DNA from: Paenibacillus alginolyticus DSM 5050 = NBRC 15375
Lineage (GTDB): Bacteria > Bacillota > Bacilli > Paenibacillales > NBRC-103111
Length of the DNA stretch: 56,330 bases
Direction: 5' to 3'
Assembly (NCBI RefSeq): GCF_000422905.1
Contig: NZ_AUGY01000053.1
Coordinates: forward strand, 1-56,330
Shown: positions 40,087-49,474 of the stretch, one piece after another
Layout: each line of letters begins with the position of its first letter
Numbering within the stretch: position 1 is the first letter of the stretch
Notes under the pieces: generated by a model
Told to the model about the DNA's origin: nothing
Database searches by the model: none
The model's input: the letters and a program-made list of their open reading frames with translations, nothing else
Position numbers and translations under genes: made by a program

Positions 40087-41250
40087 ATGATAAAGAAAGA
40101 AATTGCCCATATTCGCAAGCATTTTAAATTGGATCACGAAATGCTTAAAATTCACGATATTTTAAACGTGTATATTATGAAGGAAACCAACGAGATCTAC
40201 CATTATGAGCGCCAACCGTTCGCCTTAGTGGACAGGGAGAAGCAGGAACTATATATGCTCAATTTCAAAAAACTGCTGACCGGTGAATTAGACCAGAAGA
40301 TGTATGAGTTAAGGTTTCAGGAGGAAGCGGAGCAGCCTACACAGGTGCTTCTCCATCAAGGTTTGGTGACTGGTAATGCGGAAGAATGGCAAGATCTGAT
40401 GCTTTTGTTGGTGGAGAAAATGTTGGTGGATACCACATACGAGCAGGATACAGTGGTTACTTTCGTTCGCGGACAATATTCACGGCCGACTAAGAGTAGG
40501 AACGAAGATGCCATGGAGAGCGAAAAGAACGAGATGTTCGCGAATCTATTCATTCTGTGCAGCGTGAATTCTACGGAACAACAGAAGAAAACGCTCATGT
40601 TCGACTATGTGGAGAGGGAATATAAGTATAATGTCTTCGTAGATCCGATAATCAAATTGAACACGCCGGAACAAGGTTTTTTCTACCCTAGTGTGACGGA
40701 CAACTATTCCGACGTGAATCGCATTCTGTATTGCTCGGGGAGAGCGCATGAACCGAATTGGCATTTCATCGATCAAGTCTTAAATGCCGAGAAGACCGTG
40801 ACAGCGTTAGAAGAGAGAGCCATTTTTGAAGACATCGTGAAGGAAGTGGCGGGCGATCAGCTTGATGCCGCTACGATTGCTCATGTGTACGAGGAAATTC
40901 ATCGTGTCATTGAGTCCAACGAGGAGGAAGAGCCTCCAAAGTTGGATTATAAAGATGTGGAACGCATGCTATCGACGAGTGGCGTGGAGAATGTGACGAT
41001 GGAAAAGGTGGAACGAGCGTTCCAAAACGTTGTTGACGACAAAAACTATGAAATCAAAGCGAGCAGCGTCCTTCCGAAGTTCACATCGAAATCGATTAAG
41101 ATTGATACGAAGGTAGCCACGATTACGGTCAGTCCACAAGATTTGAAGTACGTGAGACAGGTGAATTATCAAGGAAAACGATGCATCTTGATCGAGGTTG
41201 ATGAAGACGTCGTGATCGAAGGATTTACGCTCAATACGGAGACGTTGTAG
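40087..41250 (+). CDS. DUF4317-family protein
   Basis: 387 residues, acidic and soluble, no signal peptide. Typical family features: start MIKKEIAHIRKHFKLDHEMLKIHDILNVYI, centre MFANLFILCSVN, and C-terminal EIKASSVLPKFTSKSIKIDTKVATITVSPQDLKYVR. The function is unknown in all members; the family is common in Paenibacillus and Bacillus. Its genomic context is uninformative: no operon partner, terminators on both sides. The promoter is not clear, though TTTGCTAG..TAAGGCTAT lies shortly upstream. Confidence 0.8.
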   Translation: MIKKEIAHIRKHFKLDHEMLKIHDILNVYIMKETNEIYHYERQPFALVDREKQELYMLNFKKLLTGELDQKMYELRFQEEAEQPTQVLLHQGLVTGNAEEWQDLMLLLVEKMLVDTTYEQDTVVTFVRGQYSRPTKSRNEDAMESEKNEMFANLFILCSVNSTEQQKKTLMFDYVEREYKYNVFVDPIIKLNTPEQGFFYPSVTDNYSDVNRILYCSGRAHEPNWHFIDQVLNAEKTVTALEERAIFEDIVKEVAGDQLDAATIAHVYEEIHRVIESNEEEEPPKLDYKDVERMLSTSGVENVTMEKVERAFQNVVDDKNYEIKASSVLPKFTSKSIKIDTKVATITVSPQDLKYVRQVNYQGKRCILIEVDEDVVIEGFTLNTETL

Positions 41251-41261
41251 CCCATGCTTAT

Positions 41262-41423
41262 ATGTATGAAATTTACGGCATGCCAGACGCTATCCATGAA
41301 AACATCATTCGATACGCTTTTTATATGGGGATCGAGAACAATGAAAATGGAAAATACGTAAAACTAAAATACATTTTTAAGTGTCAATTTCTTTCCCGTG
41401 AGTTAATTTTTTGGCATCCGTGA
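41262..41423 (+). CDS. Possible small protein (53 residues)
   Basis: ATG 41262 to TGA 41421-41423, reading MYEIYGMPDAIHENIIRYAF and MGIENNENGKYVKLKYIFK. The composition is protein-like in its first 35 residues, but no ribosome site precedes it. It may be a relic of a larger gene or chance. It starts 12 bases after the DUF4317 stop. Confidence 0.25.
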   Translation: MYEIYGMPDAIHENIIRYAFYMGIENNENGKYVKLKYIFKCQFLSRELIFWHP

Positions 41424-41447
41424 TGTCGGCCGTCTATTAGTCGAGAA

Positions 41448-41485
41448 GCAGTTGGTACAGGAAACTCCTGAATCGGCTGCTTTTT
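41448..41485 (+). terminator. Intrinsic terminator with wobble-rich stem
   Basis: GCAGTTGGT pairs with ATCGGCTGC (three G-T pairs), inner CAGGA/TCCTG closes the loop, TTTTT follows. Confidence 0.75.
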
Positions 41486-41490
41486 GCTTT

Positions 41491-41547
41491 TGTTACATCA
41501 CAATAAAACTGTTGTCAAAAACAATACAGTTATGATATGGTGTAACA
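41491..41547. promoter_or_regulatory. Nested inverted repeats over the Bcr/CflA promoter
   Basis: Outer arms TGTTACA (41491-41497) and TGTAACA (41541-41547); inner arms AACTGT (41507-41512) and ACAGTT (41526-41531). TTGTCA at 41512-41517 is a -35 candidate. The nested symmetry suggests control by a dimeric repressor encoded elsewhere. Confidence 0.5.
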
Positions 41548-41600
41548 AAAAACAGATATGAGTTCCGGATATGGAATGAAGAATAGGAGAACATCATACG

Positions 41601-42827
41601 ATGACCAATAAAAACAATCAGCATGCCGTTAGACTAGCGCTGCTGCTCGGTTTATTTTCGACACTCGGGCCTTTTACCATCGATATGTATTTACCAGCTT
41701 TTCCTCAGATTGTAGAACAATTCGGTACGACAGCTTCCCTCGTTCAGCTCAGCCTGACCGCCTGTTTACTGGGACTTGGCATCGGCCAACTGGTCATGGG
41801 TTCGCTCAGCGACGTCTATGGCAGACGCATGCCGCTGCTAATTTCCATGGCTATATATGTTGTGGTATCCGTATTTTGTGCGATTTCGCCGAGTATTTGG
41901 CTGTTGATTCTTTCACGGCTCGTGCAGGGGTTTGTTGCATCGGCGGGCATTGTCATTTCCCGTGCAATCGCACGCGATATGTTTAGCGGTCACGAGCTCA
42001 CCAAATTCTTCTCGCTGCTCTTGCTTGTCGGCAATTTGGGCCCGCTTGTGGCACCGGTGACGGGAAGCGGTGTTCTAGCGCTCACGAGCTGGATCGGCGT
42101 CTTTATTGCTTTGGCGCTGCTGGGGGCTTACCTCTTTGCCATGACAAAATGGAGCCTACAAGAGACGCTGTCTGTCGAGCGCCGCAGTCCCAGCAATTTT
42201 GCTCAGCAATTGCGAAACTACGGATCGCTTTTGCGAGACCGCTCATTTACGGGCTATATGCTCGCGCAGGGGATCATGATCGCGGGGGTTTTCGCGTACG
42301 TTTCCGGAACACCTTTTATTTATCAAAATATTTATGGAGTTTCCCCTACTGTATTTGCACTGTTGTTCGGATCGAACGGCATCTCCTTGATCATCGGCTC
42401 GCAATTGGTCGGTCGAATGACTCACCGTGTGTCGGAGCAGACCTTCCTGCTGTTCGGTCTAGGGCTTGCCGGCGCAGCCAGCATAGCCGTCTTATTGGTG
42501 GCCATTTTCCACGGGCCGCTGTACGCACTCGTGATTCCGCTCGTCTTCTTTGTAGCGGCCATCGGTATCACATCCACGGCAGCTTTTCCACTTGCGATGG
42601 AGAGCCAGGGGCATATGGCGGGCAGTGCGGCTGCGCTGATGGGCGTCATTCCCTTTTTACTCGGTGCGGTCGTTTCTCCGCTAGTCGGCATTGCCGGGGA
42701 AGGCACGGCTGTACCGCTGGGTGTCATTATTTTGACCACTAGCGCAGCAGCGATGCTGTCTTATTTCTTCTTAGTGAAAAAAAGGGTCGAAAAAGACGGC
42801 TTGGAGCGTTTTCCAATATCAAGCTAA
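41601..42827 (+). CDS. Multidrug efflux MFS transporter, Bcr/CflA family
   Basis: 408 residues, 12 membrane segments. Conserved start (FSTLGPFTIDMYLPAFPQIVEQF), motif A MGSLSDVYGRRMPLLIS between TM2 and TM3, and RLVQGFVASAGIVISRAIARDM at TM4. It exports drugs such as bicyclomycin or chloramphenicol by proton antiport; the substrate cannot be deduced. The ribosome site is ATAGGAG. The GC-rich stretch contrasts with AT-rich flanks. A palindromic region upstream suggests repression; the regulator is not adjacent. A terminator follows at 42951. Confidence 0.92.
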   Translation: MTNKNNQHAVRLALLLGLFSTLGPFTIDMYLPAFPQIVEQFGTTASLVQLSLTACLLGLGIGQLVMGSLSDVYGRRMPLLISMAIYVVVSVFCAISPSIWLLILSRLVQGFVASAGIVISRAIARDMFSGHELTKFFSLLLLVGNLGPLVAPVTGSGVLALTSWIGVFIALALLGAYLFAMTKWSLQETLSVERRSPSNFAQQLRNYGSLLRDRSFTGYMLAQGIMIAGVFAYVSGTPFIYQNIYGVSPTVFALLFGSNGISLIIGSQLVGRMTHRVSEQTFLLFGLGLAGAASIAVLLVAIFHGPLYALVIPLVFFVAAIGITSTAAFPLAMESQGHMAGSAAALMGVIPFLLGAVVSPLVGIAGEGTAVPLGVIILTTSAAAMLSYFFLVKKRVEKDGLERFPISS

Positions 42828-42950
42828 GACTTTGTATATTTATGCATACGTAGTTAAAAGGCTAAGAATTTTTTTCTAATGAATTCTGCTACAATCCTTT
42901 ATTTTTACCGCTGGGTACATTAAATTCTAATCAATTTTGAAATATCAAAA

Positions 42951-42980
42951 ACGGAGCGCCGCAGGCTTGCGGGCTCCGTT
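42951..42980 (+). terminator. Terminator of the Bcr/CflA gene
   Basis: ACGGAGC pairs with GCTCCGT and an inner CGCAGGCTTGCG stem forms the tip; TTATC follows. Confidence 0.6.
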
Positions 42981-43115
42981 ATCTATTTAATTATGGAATA
43001 TCACATTTGTTTGTGTTCCTGAATATTTCCAGAAGGATTCAGTTTTGTTTTTGTGTGAAATTCCATAATCGTTATGCGTCCGAAATCGTTGTCAATTTCA
43101 AATTTTCATCTCAAA

Positions 43116-43146
43116 AAAGAACCTGGATAGTTTTATCAGGTTCTTT
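43116..43146. terminator. Bidirectional hairpin before rph
   Basis: AAAGAACCTG pairs perfectly with CAGGTTCTTT around an 11-base loop. A-rich and T-rich flanks suit termination in either direction, or attenuation of transcription towards rph. Confidence 0.6.
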
Positions 43147-43205
43147 AATATTGCATATAAACAGACACGATGATATAATCAGCTTACGGTTTTTTACGAT
43201 TTATG

Positions 43206-43240
43206 TTGACATAAAGTTTGAATCTTACACTTTAAGTGTA
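43206..43240 (+). promoter_or_regulatory. rph promoter region with 15-bp palindrome
   Basis: -35 candidate TTGACA (43206-43211). TACACTT-T-AAGTGTA (43226-43240) is a perfect palindrome where the -10 would be. A regulator binding here would block or remodel the promoter. No regulator gene is adjacent. Confidence 0.5.
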
Positions 43241-43299
43241 CCATGCCGGTAAACTCTTGTCAAATGTTTTTTCAATTTAATGGTTAGGAGAGATATTGA

Positions 43300-45909
43300 A
43301 TGAGTTCTTTGGTTCTCGGTTTTCAGGAAATGGAAAAAACGCAGCTTTTGCTCGTTGGCGGAAAAGGGTTAAATTTAGGGCAATTATCAAGAATTGAAGG
43401 AATACAAGTACCGGAGGGATTTTGCGTTACAACAGTGGGGTACCAAAAAGCCATCGAACAAAACGAAACGTATCATGCTTTGCTCAATCGACTAACCATG
43501 CTAAAAGTAGAGGATCGTGACCAAATTGGTGAAATCAGCAGAAAGATTCGACAAATCATTACGGAAGTAGAAATCCCTTCCGATGTTGTGAAAGCAGTTG
43601 CTCACTATCTCTCCCAATTTGGCGAGGAACATGCTTATGCAGTGCGTTCTAGCGCGACTGCTGAAGATTTGCCGCATGCTTCTTTTGCCGGTCAACAAGA
43701 TACTTATTTAAATATCATCGGCAACGATGCGATCTTGCAGCATATCAGCAAATGTTGGGCTTCCCTGTTCACGGAGCGCGCGGTAATCTACCGTATGCAA
43801 AATGGATTTGACCACAGTCAAGTTTATTTATCCGTTATCGTTCAAAAGATGGTTTTCCCGCAGGCTTCAGGGATTTTATTTACCGCTGATCCCATTACTT
43901 CTAACCGAAAATTGCTATCCATCGATGCCAGTTTTGGACTTGGAGAAGCTTTGGTCTCCGGCTTGGTATCTGCCGATTGTTATAAAGTGCGTGAAGAGGA
44001 AATCGTCGAGAAGAGGATCGCAACCAAAAAATTGGCTATCTATGGAAGGAAAGAAGGCGGAACAGAGACAAAGCATATCGATCCTGATCAGCAGATGTCT
44101 CAAACACTCACTGAGCAACAAATTTTACAGCTGGCACAAATCGGAAGACAGATCGAAGCTTATTTTGGTTGCCCGCAAGATATCGAATGGTGTTTGGCTG
44201 ATGATACATTTTATATTGTCCAGAGTCGGCCGATCACTACCTTATACCCGATCCCTGAAGCGAATGATCAAGAAAATCACGTCTATTTATCTGTTGGTCA
44301 TCAACAAATGATGACAGATCCCATAAAACCATTGGGATTGTCTTTTTACCTGTTAATTACTCCTGCACCTATGCGTAAAGTCGGTGGGAGGTTGTTTGTT
44401 GATGTTGCACCTAGACTGGCTACATCTGTCGGCCGGGAAGCTTTATTAAATACCGTGGGATCCGATCCGCTCATAAAAGGCGCACTCATGACCATAATAG
44501 AACGAGATTTTATAAAATTGTTACCAGATGATAGAAAAGAACTGAGTCCCGGTAATAGCAGTAAAGGTAGGTCGTCTGCAGGTTTTCAAGCACAAATCGA
44601 AAACGATCCGGCAATCGTTTCTGATTTGATTAAGAACAGTCAAACATCGATAGAAGAATTAAAACAAAACATCCAAAGGAAATCAGGAGCAGATTTATTT
44701 GATTTTATTCTGGAAGATCTCCAGGAATTAAAGAAGTTCTTATTTGACCCACAAAGTTCAAAGGTTTTTATGACTGCTATGAATGCTTCGTCATGGATCA
44801 ATGAAAAAATGTACGAGTGGTTAGGTGAAAAAAACGCAGCAGATACGCTTTCTCAATCTGTACCAAACAACATTACTTCGGAAATGGGTCTGTCGCTATT
44901 GGATGTAGCAGATGTGATTCGTCCTTATCCGGAAGTAATAAATTATTTACACCATGTAAAAGATGATCACTTTTTGGATGAACTGGTTAAGTTTGATGGT
45001 GGCAAGGAAACTCAAGACGCATTCTATAATTATCTCCACAAATATGGAATGCGATGTGCTGGAGAAATCGATATTTCCAGAACTCGATGGAGTGAAAAAC
45101 CTAGTACACTTGTCCCCATGATTCTGGGTAACATCAAAAACTTTGAGCCTAATGCCAGCAATCGGAAATTTGAGCAAGGGCGTCAGGAAGCTTTGAAAAA
45201 AGAACAAGAATTATTAGATCGATTGAAGCAATTACCGGATGGGGAACAAAAAGCCAAAGAAACAAAACGAGTGATCGACCTAATCCGGAATTTCATCGGT
45301 TATCGTGAATATCCAAAATACGGCTGGGTTAATCGCTACTTCGTTTATAAGCAGGCTATACTGAAAGAAGCCGAGCAACTCGTACAAGCGGGCGTTATTC
45401 TTGAAAAAGAAGATATTTACTACCTCAATTTTGAAGAACTTCACGAAGTCGTACGCACCAATAAACTGGATGACCAGATCATCAGCAAACGAAAAGACGA
45501 TTACAAATTTTTTGAAAAACTAACTCCCCCACGTGTAATCACGTCTGATGGTGAAATCATTGCGGGTGAGTACAAACGAGAAAATCTGCCAGACAAAGCG
45601 ATTGTAGGTCTACCTGTTTCTACCGGAGTTATAGAGGGGCGAGCGCGTGTCATTTTAAACATGGAAGATGCTAATCTAGAAGATGAAGATATATTAGTCA
45701 CCACGTTTACTGACCCTAGCTGGACACCATTGTTCGTATCCATTAAAGGACTAGTCACCGAAGTTGGTGGATTGATGACCCATGGAGCAGTTATCGCACG
45801 TGAATATGGCTTGCCAGCAGTTGTCGGAGTGGAAAATGCTACCAAGCTGATAAAAGACGGGCAACGAATTCGCGTGAATGGAACAGAAGGGTATATCGAA
45901 ATATTGTAA
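43300..45909 (+). CDS. rph: Rifampicin phosphotransferase (rifamycin-inactivating)
   Basis: 869 residues, close to the about 867 of characterised enzymes. It uses ATP to transfer a phosphate to the C21 hydroxyl of rifamycins. An N-terminal ATP-binding domain (about 1-315) has VGGKGLNLGQLSRI, AYAVRSSATAEDLPHASFAGQQDTYLN and the DIEWCLADDTFYIVQSRPIT end. A middle rifampicin-binding domain covers about 320-750. The C-terminal swivelling phosphohistidine domain has GGLMTHGAVIAREYG with the transferred-phosphate His at about 828. All key residues are present, so it should be active. Start ATG 43300 after TAGGAGAG. The promoter holds a palindrome but no clear rifamycin-associated element. PEP synthase is the main alternative, but the conserved middle domain fits rph better. 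Confidence 0.88.
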   Translation: MSSLVLGFQEMEKTQLLLVGGKGLNLGQLSRIEGIQVPEGFCVTTVGYQKAIEQNETYHALLNRLTMLKVEDRDQIGEISRKIRQIITEVEIPSDVVKAVAHYLSQFGEEHAYAVRSSATAEDLPHASFAGQQDTYLNIIGNDAILQHISKCWASLFTERAVIYRMQNGFDHSQVYLSVIVQKMVFPQASGILFTADPITSNRKLLSIDASFGLGEALVSGLVSADCYKVREEEIVEKRIATKKLAIYGRKEGGTETKHIDPDQQMSQTLTEQQILQLAQIGRQIEAYFGCPQDIEWCLADDTFYIVQSRPITTLYPIPEANDQENHVYLSVGHQQMMTDPIKPLGLSFYLLITPAPMRKVGGRLFVDVAPRLATSVGREALLNTVGSDPLIKGALMTIIERDFIKLLPDDRKELSPGNSSKGRSSAGFQAQIENDPAIVSDLIKNSQTSIEELKQNIQRKSGADLFDFILEDLQELKKFLFDPQSSKVFMTAMNASSWINEKMYEWLGEKNAADTLSQSVPNNITSEMGLSLLDVADVIRPYPEVINYLHHVKDDHFLDELVKFDGGKETQDAFYNYLHKYGMRCAGEIDISRTRWSEKPSTLVPMILGNIKNFEPNASNRKFEQGRQEALKKEQELLDRLKQLPDGEQKAKETKRVIDLIRNFIGYREYPKYGWVNRYFVYKQAILKEAEQLVQAGVILEKEDIYYLNFEELHEVVRTNKLDDQIISKRKDDYKFFEKLTPPRVITSDGEIIAGEYKRENLPDKAIVGLPVSTGVIEGRARVILNMEDANLEDEDILVTTFTDPSWTPLFVSIKGLVTEVGGLMTHGAVIAREYGLPAVVGVENATKLIKDGQRIRVNGTEGYIEIL

Positions 45910-45935
45910 TTAAATGCAGTAAATCTATTGTAGTA

Positions 45936-46094
45936 ATGGAGACGAGAAATCATATTTTAGTTGATGTTACGATCCACGTAAATGGCAACTTGAATGTAGT
46001 GGAAAGTCACGAAATTACAGAAAAAATAGAAGAACGTATGATGGCTGAGCATAAAATCACTCATGTTCATATTGAACCCTTAGAACGGGAATAG
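45936..46094 (+). pseudogene. C-terminal fragment of a cation diffusion facilitator transporter
   Basis: 52 codons reading HILVDVTIHVNGNLNVVESH and EITEKIEERMMAEHKITHVH. This is the cytoplasmic C-terminal beta-alpha-beta domain of CDF (cation efflux) transporters, which normally follows six membrane helices. All of the membrane part is missing and the frame has no ribosome site. A 3' relic left by deletion between rph and the glycosyltransferase gene. Confidence 0.7.
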
Positions 46095-46195
46095 ACTTTA
46101 TCGGAAAAGTTTCAAAGTTTATAATTGTTGTTATGTAAATAACACATACTCTATATAATAGATATGATCTTACCTGCATATTGGGAGGCTTTTAG

Positions 46196-47308
46196 TTGAC
46201 TTACCACTCTAGAATTTTAATTCTTACCGCTGGTTATGGAGAAGGGCATCTACTTGCGTCAATTGCATTAAAAGAGCATTTTTTAAAACTTGGCGTTGAA
46301 TTTGTACAAGTTATTGATTTAATGCAAGAAGCACATCCTCTCATCAACAAAATCTCATGTAACGTGTATAAGGGAAGCTTTGGAGCAGCTAGATACGGTT
46401 TCAATTATTATGGATGGAGTTATTATCTAACACAGGATGCCAAGTCCCATAATCCCTTACTTACTGTTTTAAATCGTTTGGGGTATAGACATCTCAAAAA
46501 CATTGTATCTAATTATCAACCTGACGTCATTATCAACACTTTCCCTTACGGTGCTGCACCTGCTATCGGTCGTGCTTTTGGGATTCCGACTTACACCATC
46601 ATCACAGATTATGTTATCCATGCAAGATGGCTCCATCCCCATATACATAAATACTATGTGGCAACTAATGAACTTAAACGAGATATGTTGAACGTTGGTA
46701 TACATGAATCCCATATTGAAGTTACAGGGATTCCGGTTCGAGAAGCTTTTGAAACGAATCAACGCATACATAAGAATCGAAAGATGGTTCTTCTATTTGC
46801 TAGTTCACATCCTAATGGTGAATTAACGGAAGAATTGATTAAAAAGCTTCAATTCATCGACGGTTATCATCTTACGGTTGTATGCGGCCGAAATAAAAAA
46901 TTAGAACAAATGCTTAACAACCGCTTTGACAATTTTCCGAATGTAACCATTTATGGGTTTGTCGAACAGATCACTGAATTAATGGCTCAAGCTTCATGTA
47001 TTATTAGTAAAGCAGGAGGATTAACCTTGGCTGAATCACTTACACTGCAAATTCCAGTTTTTATATATCGGCCATTCCCTGGACAAGAGAAAGATAACGC
47101 TATTTATTTTTCCAGAAAAGGTGCTGCTGCTATTTCTCATGATATTAATCATTTATTGGAGCAAATTGAACGTTTTTTAACCAACTCTTCTTATGCAAAG
47201 CGATTGAAATCACAAATGGCTGCTTTAAATCAAACAAAAGCTGCCGATACGATTGTTAAAGATATACTTAAGAACTTATATGATAGGAAGTCTGCCACCT
47301 ATTCTTAA
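46196..47308 (+). CDS. MGDG synthase/UgtP-type glycosyltransferase (GT28 family)
   Basis: 370 residues from TTG 46196 with TTGGGAGG before it. N-terminal MGDG synthase domain (ILILTAGYGEGHLLASIALKEHF; IPTYTIITDYVIHARWLHP) and C-terminal GT-B domain with sugar-nucleotide motif SKAGGLTLAESLTLQIPVFIYRPFPGQEKDN. Transfers a sugar from UDP-sugar to diacylglycerol-type lipid or a similar acceptor at the inner membrane. It is followed by a NodB deacetylase and a TVP38 protein, an arrangement like the B. subtilis ykoN/ykoP area (from memory). A role in envelope glycolipid or polymer synthesis is inferred. Confidence 0.85.
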   Translation: MTYHSRILILTAGYGEGHLLASIALKEHFLKLGVEFVQVIDLMQEAHPLINKISCNVYKGSFGAARYGFNYYGWSYYLTQDAKSHNPLLTVLNRLGYRHLKNIVSNYQPDVIINTFPYGAAPAIGRAFGIPTYTIITDYVIHARWLHPHIHKYYVATNELKRDMLNVGIHESHIEVTGIPVREAFETNQRIHKNRKMVLLFASSHPNGELTEELIKKLQFIDGYHLTVVCGRNKKLEQMLNNRFDNFPNVTIYGFVEQITELMAQASCIISKAGGLTLAESLTLQIPVFIYRPFPGQEKDNAIYFSRKGAAAISHDINHLLEQIERFLTNSSYAKRLKSQMAALNQTKAADTIVKDILKNLYDRKSATYS

Positions 47309-47348
47309 GTAAATTTGCAGTAGTATTTTTGGGAAGAGAGTGATAGCT

Positions 47349-48641
47349 ATGAGTAAATTAGTTTGGTTTCTTCTGGTAATTTTGTTGGTGTATACTATTT
47401 TACCCACGCTTATAGTTCGTTTAGGTGGATTTGGTGTCTATACAAAGGGGAAGAGGGCGAATGGGATTGCTTTAACATTCGACGATGGTCCGGACCCGGA
47501 TTATACGCCTCAACTGCTTGATCTATTGGCGGCTTACCAGGTAAAGGCCACTTTTTTTGTACTTGGATCAAAAGCTGAGAAATACCCGGAATTGATTATG
47601 CGCATGCATAAAGAAGGGCATTTAATTGGGATTCACAATTATGTCCACTGGGCAAATGCCTTAATGACCCCTATGAAGGTCAAAAAACAATTAAGCGACT
47701 CTGTAAAAGCCATTGAGAACATAATTGGCGAAAAACCCATTTATTATCGCCCTCCTTGGGGGATTATCAATATCTTCGATCTAATCTTACTAAAGCAATT
47801 CCATATGGTCTTATGGTCGCTAATGGTCGGGGATTGGAGAAGCAGCGGTGGAAAGAACCGAATTAGAAACGAACTGCTTTCTAAGCTGAGTAATAATGAT
47901 ATTATTTTGCTGCACGATAGCGGTCAGACTTTTGGTGCCGATCAAAACGCTCCGATATTTATGCTTGAGGCTTTGAGTGAATTTCTGGAGGAGTGTAAAA
48001 GACGAGAATACATCTTTCTTCGAATCGATAGCAAGATGAAATTAGATGGGCCGCGCAAACAAGAACCCTTGCAGCTTTTAAAAAAAACGATTGTTTACTT
48101 TTGGTTGAAGTGGGAGATGCTCTTTTATTGGTTATTTAATGTAAGACCTTTAGATCCTAACTATCAGATCTTTTATATTAGACTATGCAAGTATCATGGG
48201 AGTACGATCTATTTAGAGAATGATGAGAAGCTTAGCGACGGCGATTTAGTCGTTGAACTTCATTTTAATAACGAAAAATTGTTTCAAATGATTTCCCAGT
48301 CGAGCACGAGTGTTCAGTTAGCTGTAAATCTCATACGAGACGTACAACGGTTTCTTCCAACGCTGACTCAATACCTTAAGCTTCATCAAGAAGTTAGAGG
48401 CATTTATGGAATAACAATGATTCATCGAGGCTCCAAACAAATGGGATTTACCGTAAAAGAACTACCTAAAGGTATGCTTAGATTGCTTAGTCATATCTAT
48501 TTAAGATTCCTTATGTTTATATTTCACCCCCAAGGCAGAAAACGTTTAATGAAGGGTCAATTATCACCCCGAATAGTAGCTATCTCAGCGAGTGAAGTGA
48601 TAAGAAGATATCCAGCAGACAGCAGTTCACCATCTCTATGA
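47349..48641 (+). CDS. Polysaccharide deacetylase (NodB) with C-terminal YkoP-like domain
   Basis: 430 residues from ATG 47349, 40 bases after the glycosyltransferase stop. One N-terminal membrane anchor (VWFLLVILLVYTILPTLIV), then a NodB domain at about 35-215 with LTFDDGPDPDYTPQLL (Asp-Asp), a metal motif HNYVHW (His-x3-His with Asn where most have Ser/Thr), and YRPPWG. The remaining 200 residues (KTIVYFWLKWEMLFYWLFNV, then LDPNYQIFYIRLCKYHG, GDLVVELHFNN) look like the YkoP-type domain. Probably removes acetyl groups from envelope polysaccharide at the outer face. Confidence 0.88.
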   Translation: MSKLVWFLLVILLVYTILPTLIVRLGGFGVYTKGKRANGIALTFDDGPDPDYTPQLLDLLAAYQVKATFFVLGSKAEKYPELIMRMHKEGHLIGIHNYVHWANALMTPMKVKKQLSDSVKAIENIIGEKPIYYRPPWGIINIFDLILLKQFHMVLWSLMVGDWRSSGGKNRIRNELLSKLSNNDIILLHDSGQTFGADQNAPIFMLEALSEFLEECKRREYIFLRIDSKMKLDGPRKQEPLQLLKKTIVYFWLKWEMLFYWLFNVRPLDPNYQIFYIRLCKYHGSTIYLENDEKLSDGDLVVELHFNNEKLFQMISQSSTSVQLAVNLIRDVQRFLPTLTQYLKLHQEVRGIYGITMIHRGSKQMGFTVKELPKGMLRLLSHIYLRFLMFIFHPQGRKRLMKGQLSPRIVAISASEVIRRYPADSSSPSL

Positions 48642-48754
48642 TTGTTGAACTGCTGTCTGCAACAGGATTTTCTACACGTTAAATGGGTTTTATATGCATG
48701 TACAGGAAATACTAGTCTTACTTAGCCAAATTATTTCATGGAGTTGAATATTAA

Positions 48755-49417
48755 GTGTTAGCCCATAAAAGTATTCCTAATACTCGACTCATCAGTGGAA
48801 TAAGTTTACTGATTATCGCAGCCATAATCGGCTATTACATCTATCTTCTTCATACCGGAGAAGCACAGAAGCTTTTGAAGACTATTCAAAACTTAGGATT
48901 TATCGGTATGCTCATCGGAGTTATCGTTCAATCGGCAGCTAATATCCTCCCCGTACCAGGAGAATTTATATCCATTATCCTTATGGAAATTTATGGCCCG
49001 ATATGGGGAGGCATTTTCTCATGGATAGGCGGTTTGGCAGGAGCGGTAGGTGCTCTCTATCTCACTAAATGGGTCGCTAAACCTATTTTCGGTAAAATGG
49101 CCCAACCGTTTATTAAGAAAGTGGAAGAGTTTATCAATAAGTATGAGATTTTTGGACTTTTGCTAATTCGTTTCGTTCCGCTTGTTCCTTATCACTTTGT
49201 TAATTATGCTGCTGGTTTTTTGAATGTGAAGTTATGGAATTTTATCTGGACAACAGGTCTTGGTATTCTTCCTTACACATTAGCTATGAGCGGTATTTAT
49301 GCAGGAGTCCGCCGCGGTTCGCTTATGTGGGGGGCGATTGGACTTGTTGTATTTATCTTGCTGTTCGGTATAAGTTGGATGATTCAAAGAAAAATTGGGA
49401 ACAAAAGTAAGATTTAA
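48755..49417 (+). CDS. TVP38/TMEM64 (DedA-like) membrane protein
   Basis: 220 residues from GTG 48755. Five or six hydrophobic segments; the signature F..LIRFVPLVPYHFVNYAAGF lies at about 145-165, and GAVGALYLTKWVAKPIFGK before it. Such proteins are thought to help lipid or undecaprenyl-phosphate movement across the membrane. Third gene of the envelope cluster after the glycosyltransferase and deacetylase. Its stop is followed, in the same frame, by the degraded start of an ABC-2 permease. The ribosome site is ATGGAG, weak. Confidence 0.85.
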   Translation: MLAHKSIPNTRLISGISLLIIAAIIGYYIYLLHTGEAQKLLKTIQNLGFIGMLIGVIVQSAANILPVPGEFISIILMEIYGPIWGGIFSWIGGLAGAVGALYLTKWVAKPIFGKMAQPFIKKVEEFINKYEIFGLLLIRFVPLVPYHFVNYAAGFLNVKLWNFIWTTGLGILPYTLAMSGIYAGVRRGSLMWGAIGLVVFILLFGISWMIQRKIGNKSKI

Positions 49418-49474
49418 AAGATAATAAAGCCTGGTTCAAGTCAAACTAAAATTTATCAACGTTTACGGACGTGG

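Larger units (their letters stand above)
42828..43299. other. Intergenic region before rph: terminators and a palindromic promoter
   Basis: 472 bases, AT-rich, no gene. In order: the exporter terminator (42951-42980), a second, bidirectional hairpin (43116-43146), then TTGACA and a 15-bp palindrome before the phosphotransferase gene. Confidence 0.55.

Noticed and set aside
42951..42976. GC-rich CGCAGGCTTGCGGG hairpin as a rifamycin-associated element for rph
   Set aside because: It shares only about 9 bases with the known element, lies more than 300 bases from rph, and directly follows the exporter gene as a terminator should.
43300..45909. Phosphoenolpyruvate synthase instead of rifampicin phosphotransferase
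   Set aside because: Length, domain order (ATP part, middle domain, terminal swivelling His) and the absence of the PEP-binding barrel fit rph, not PEP synthase.
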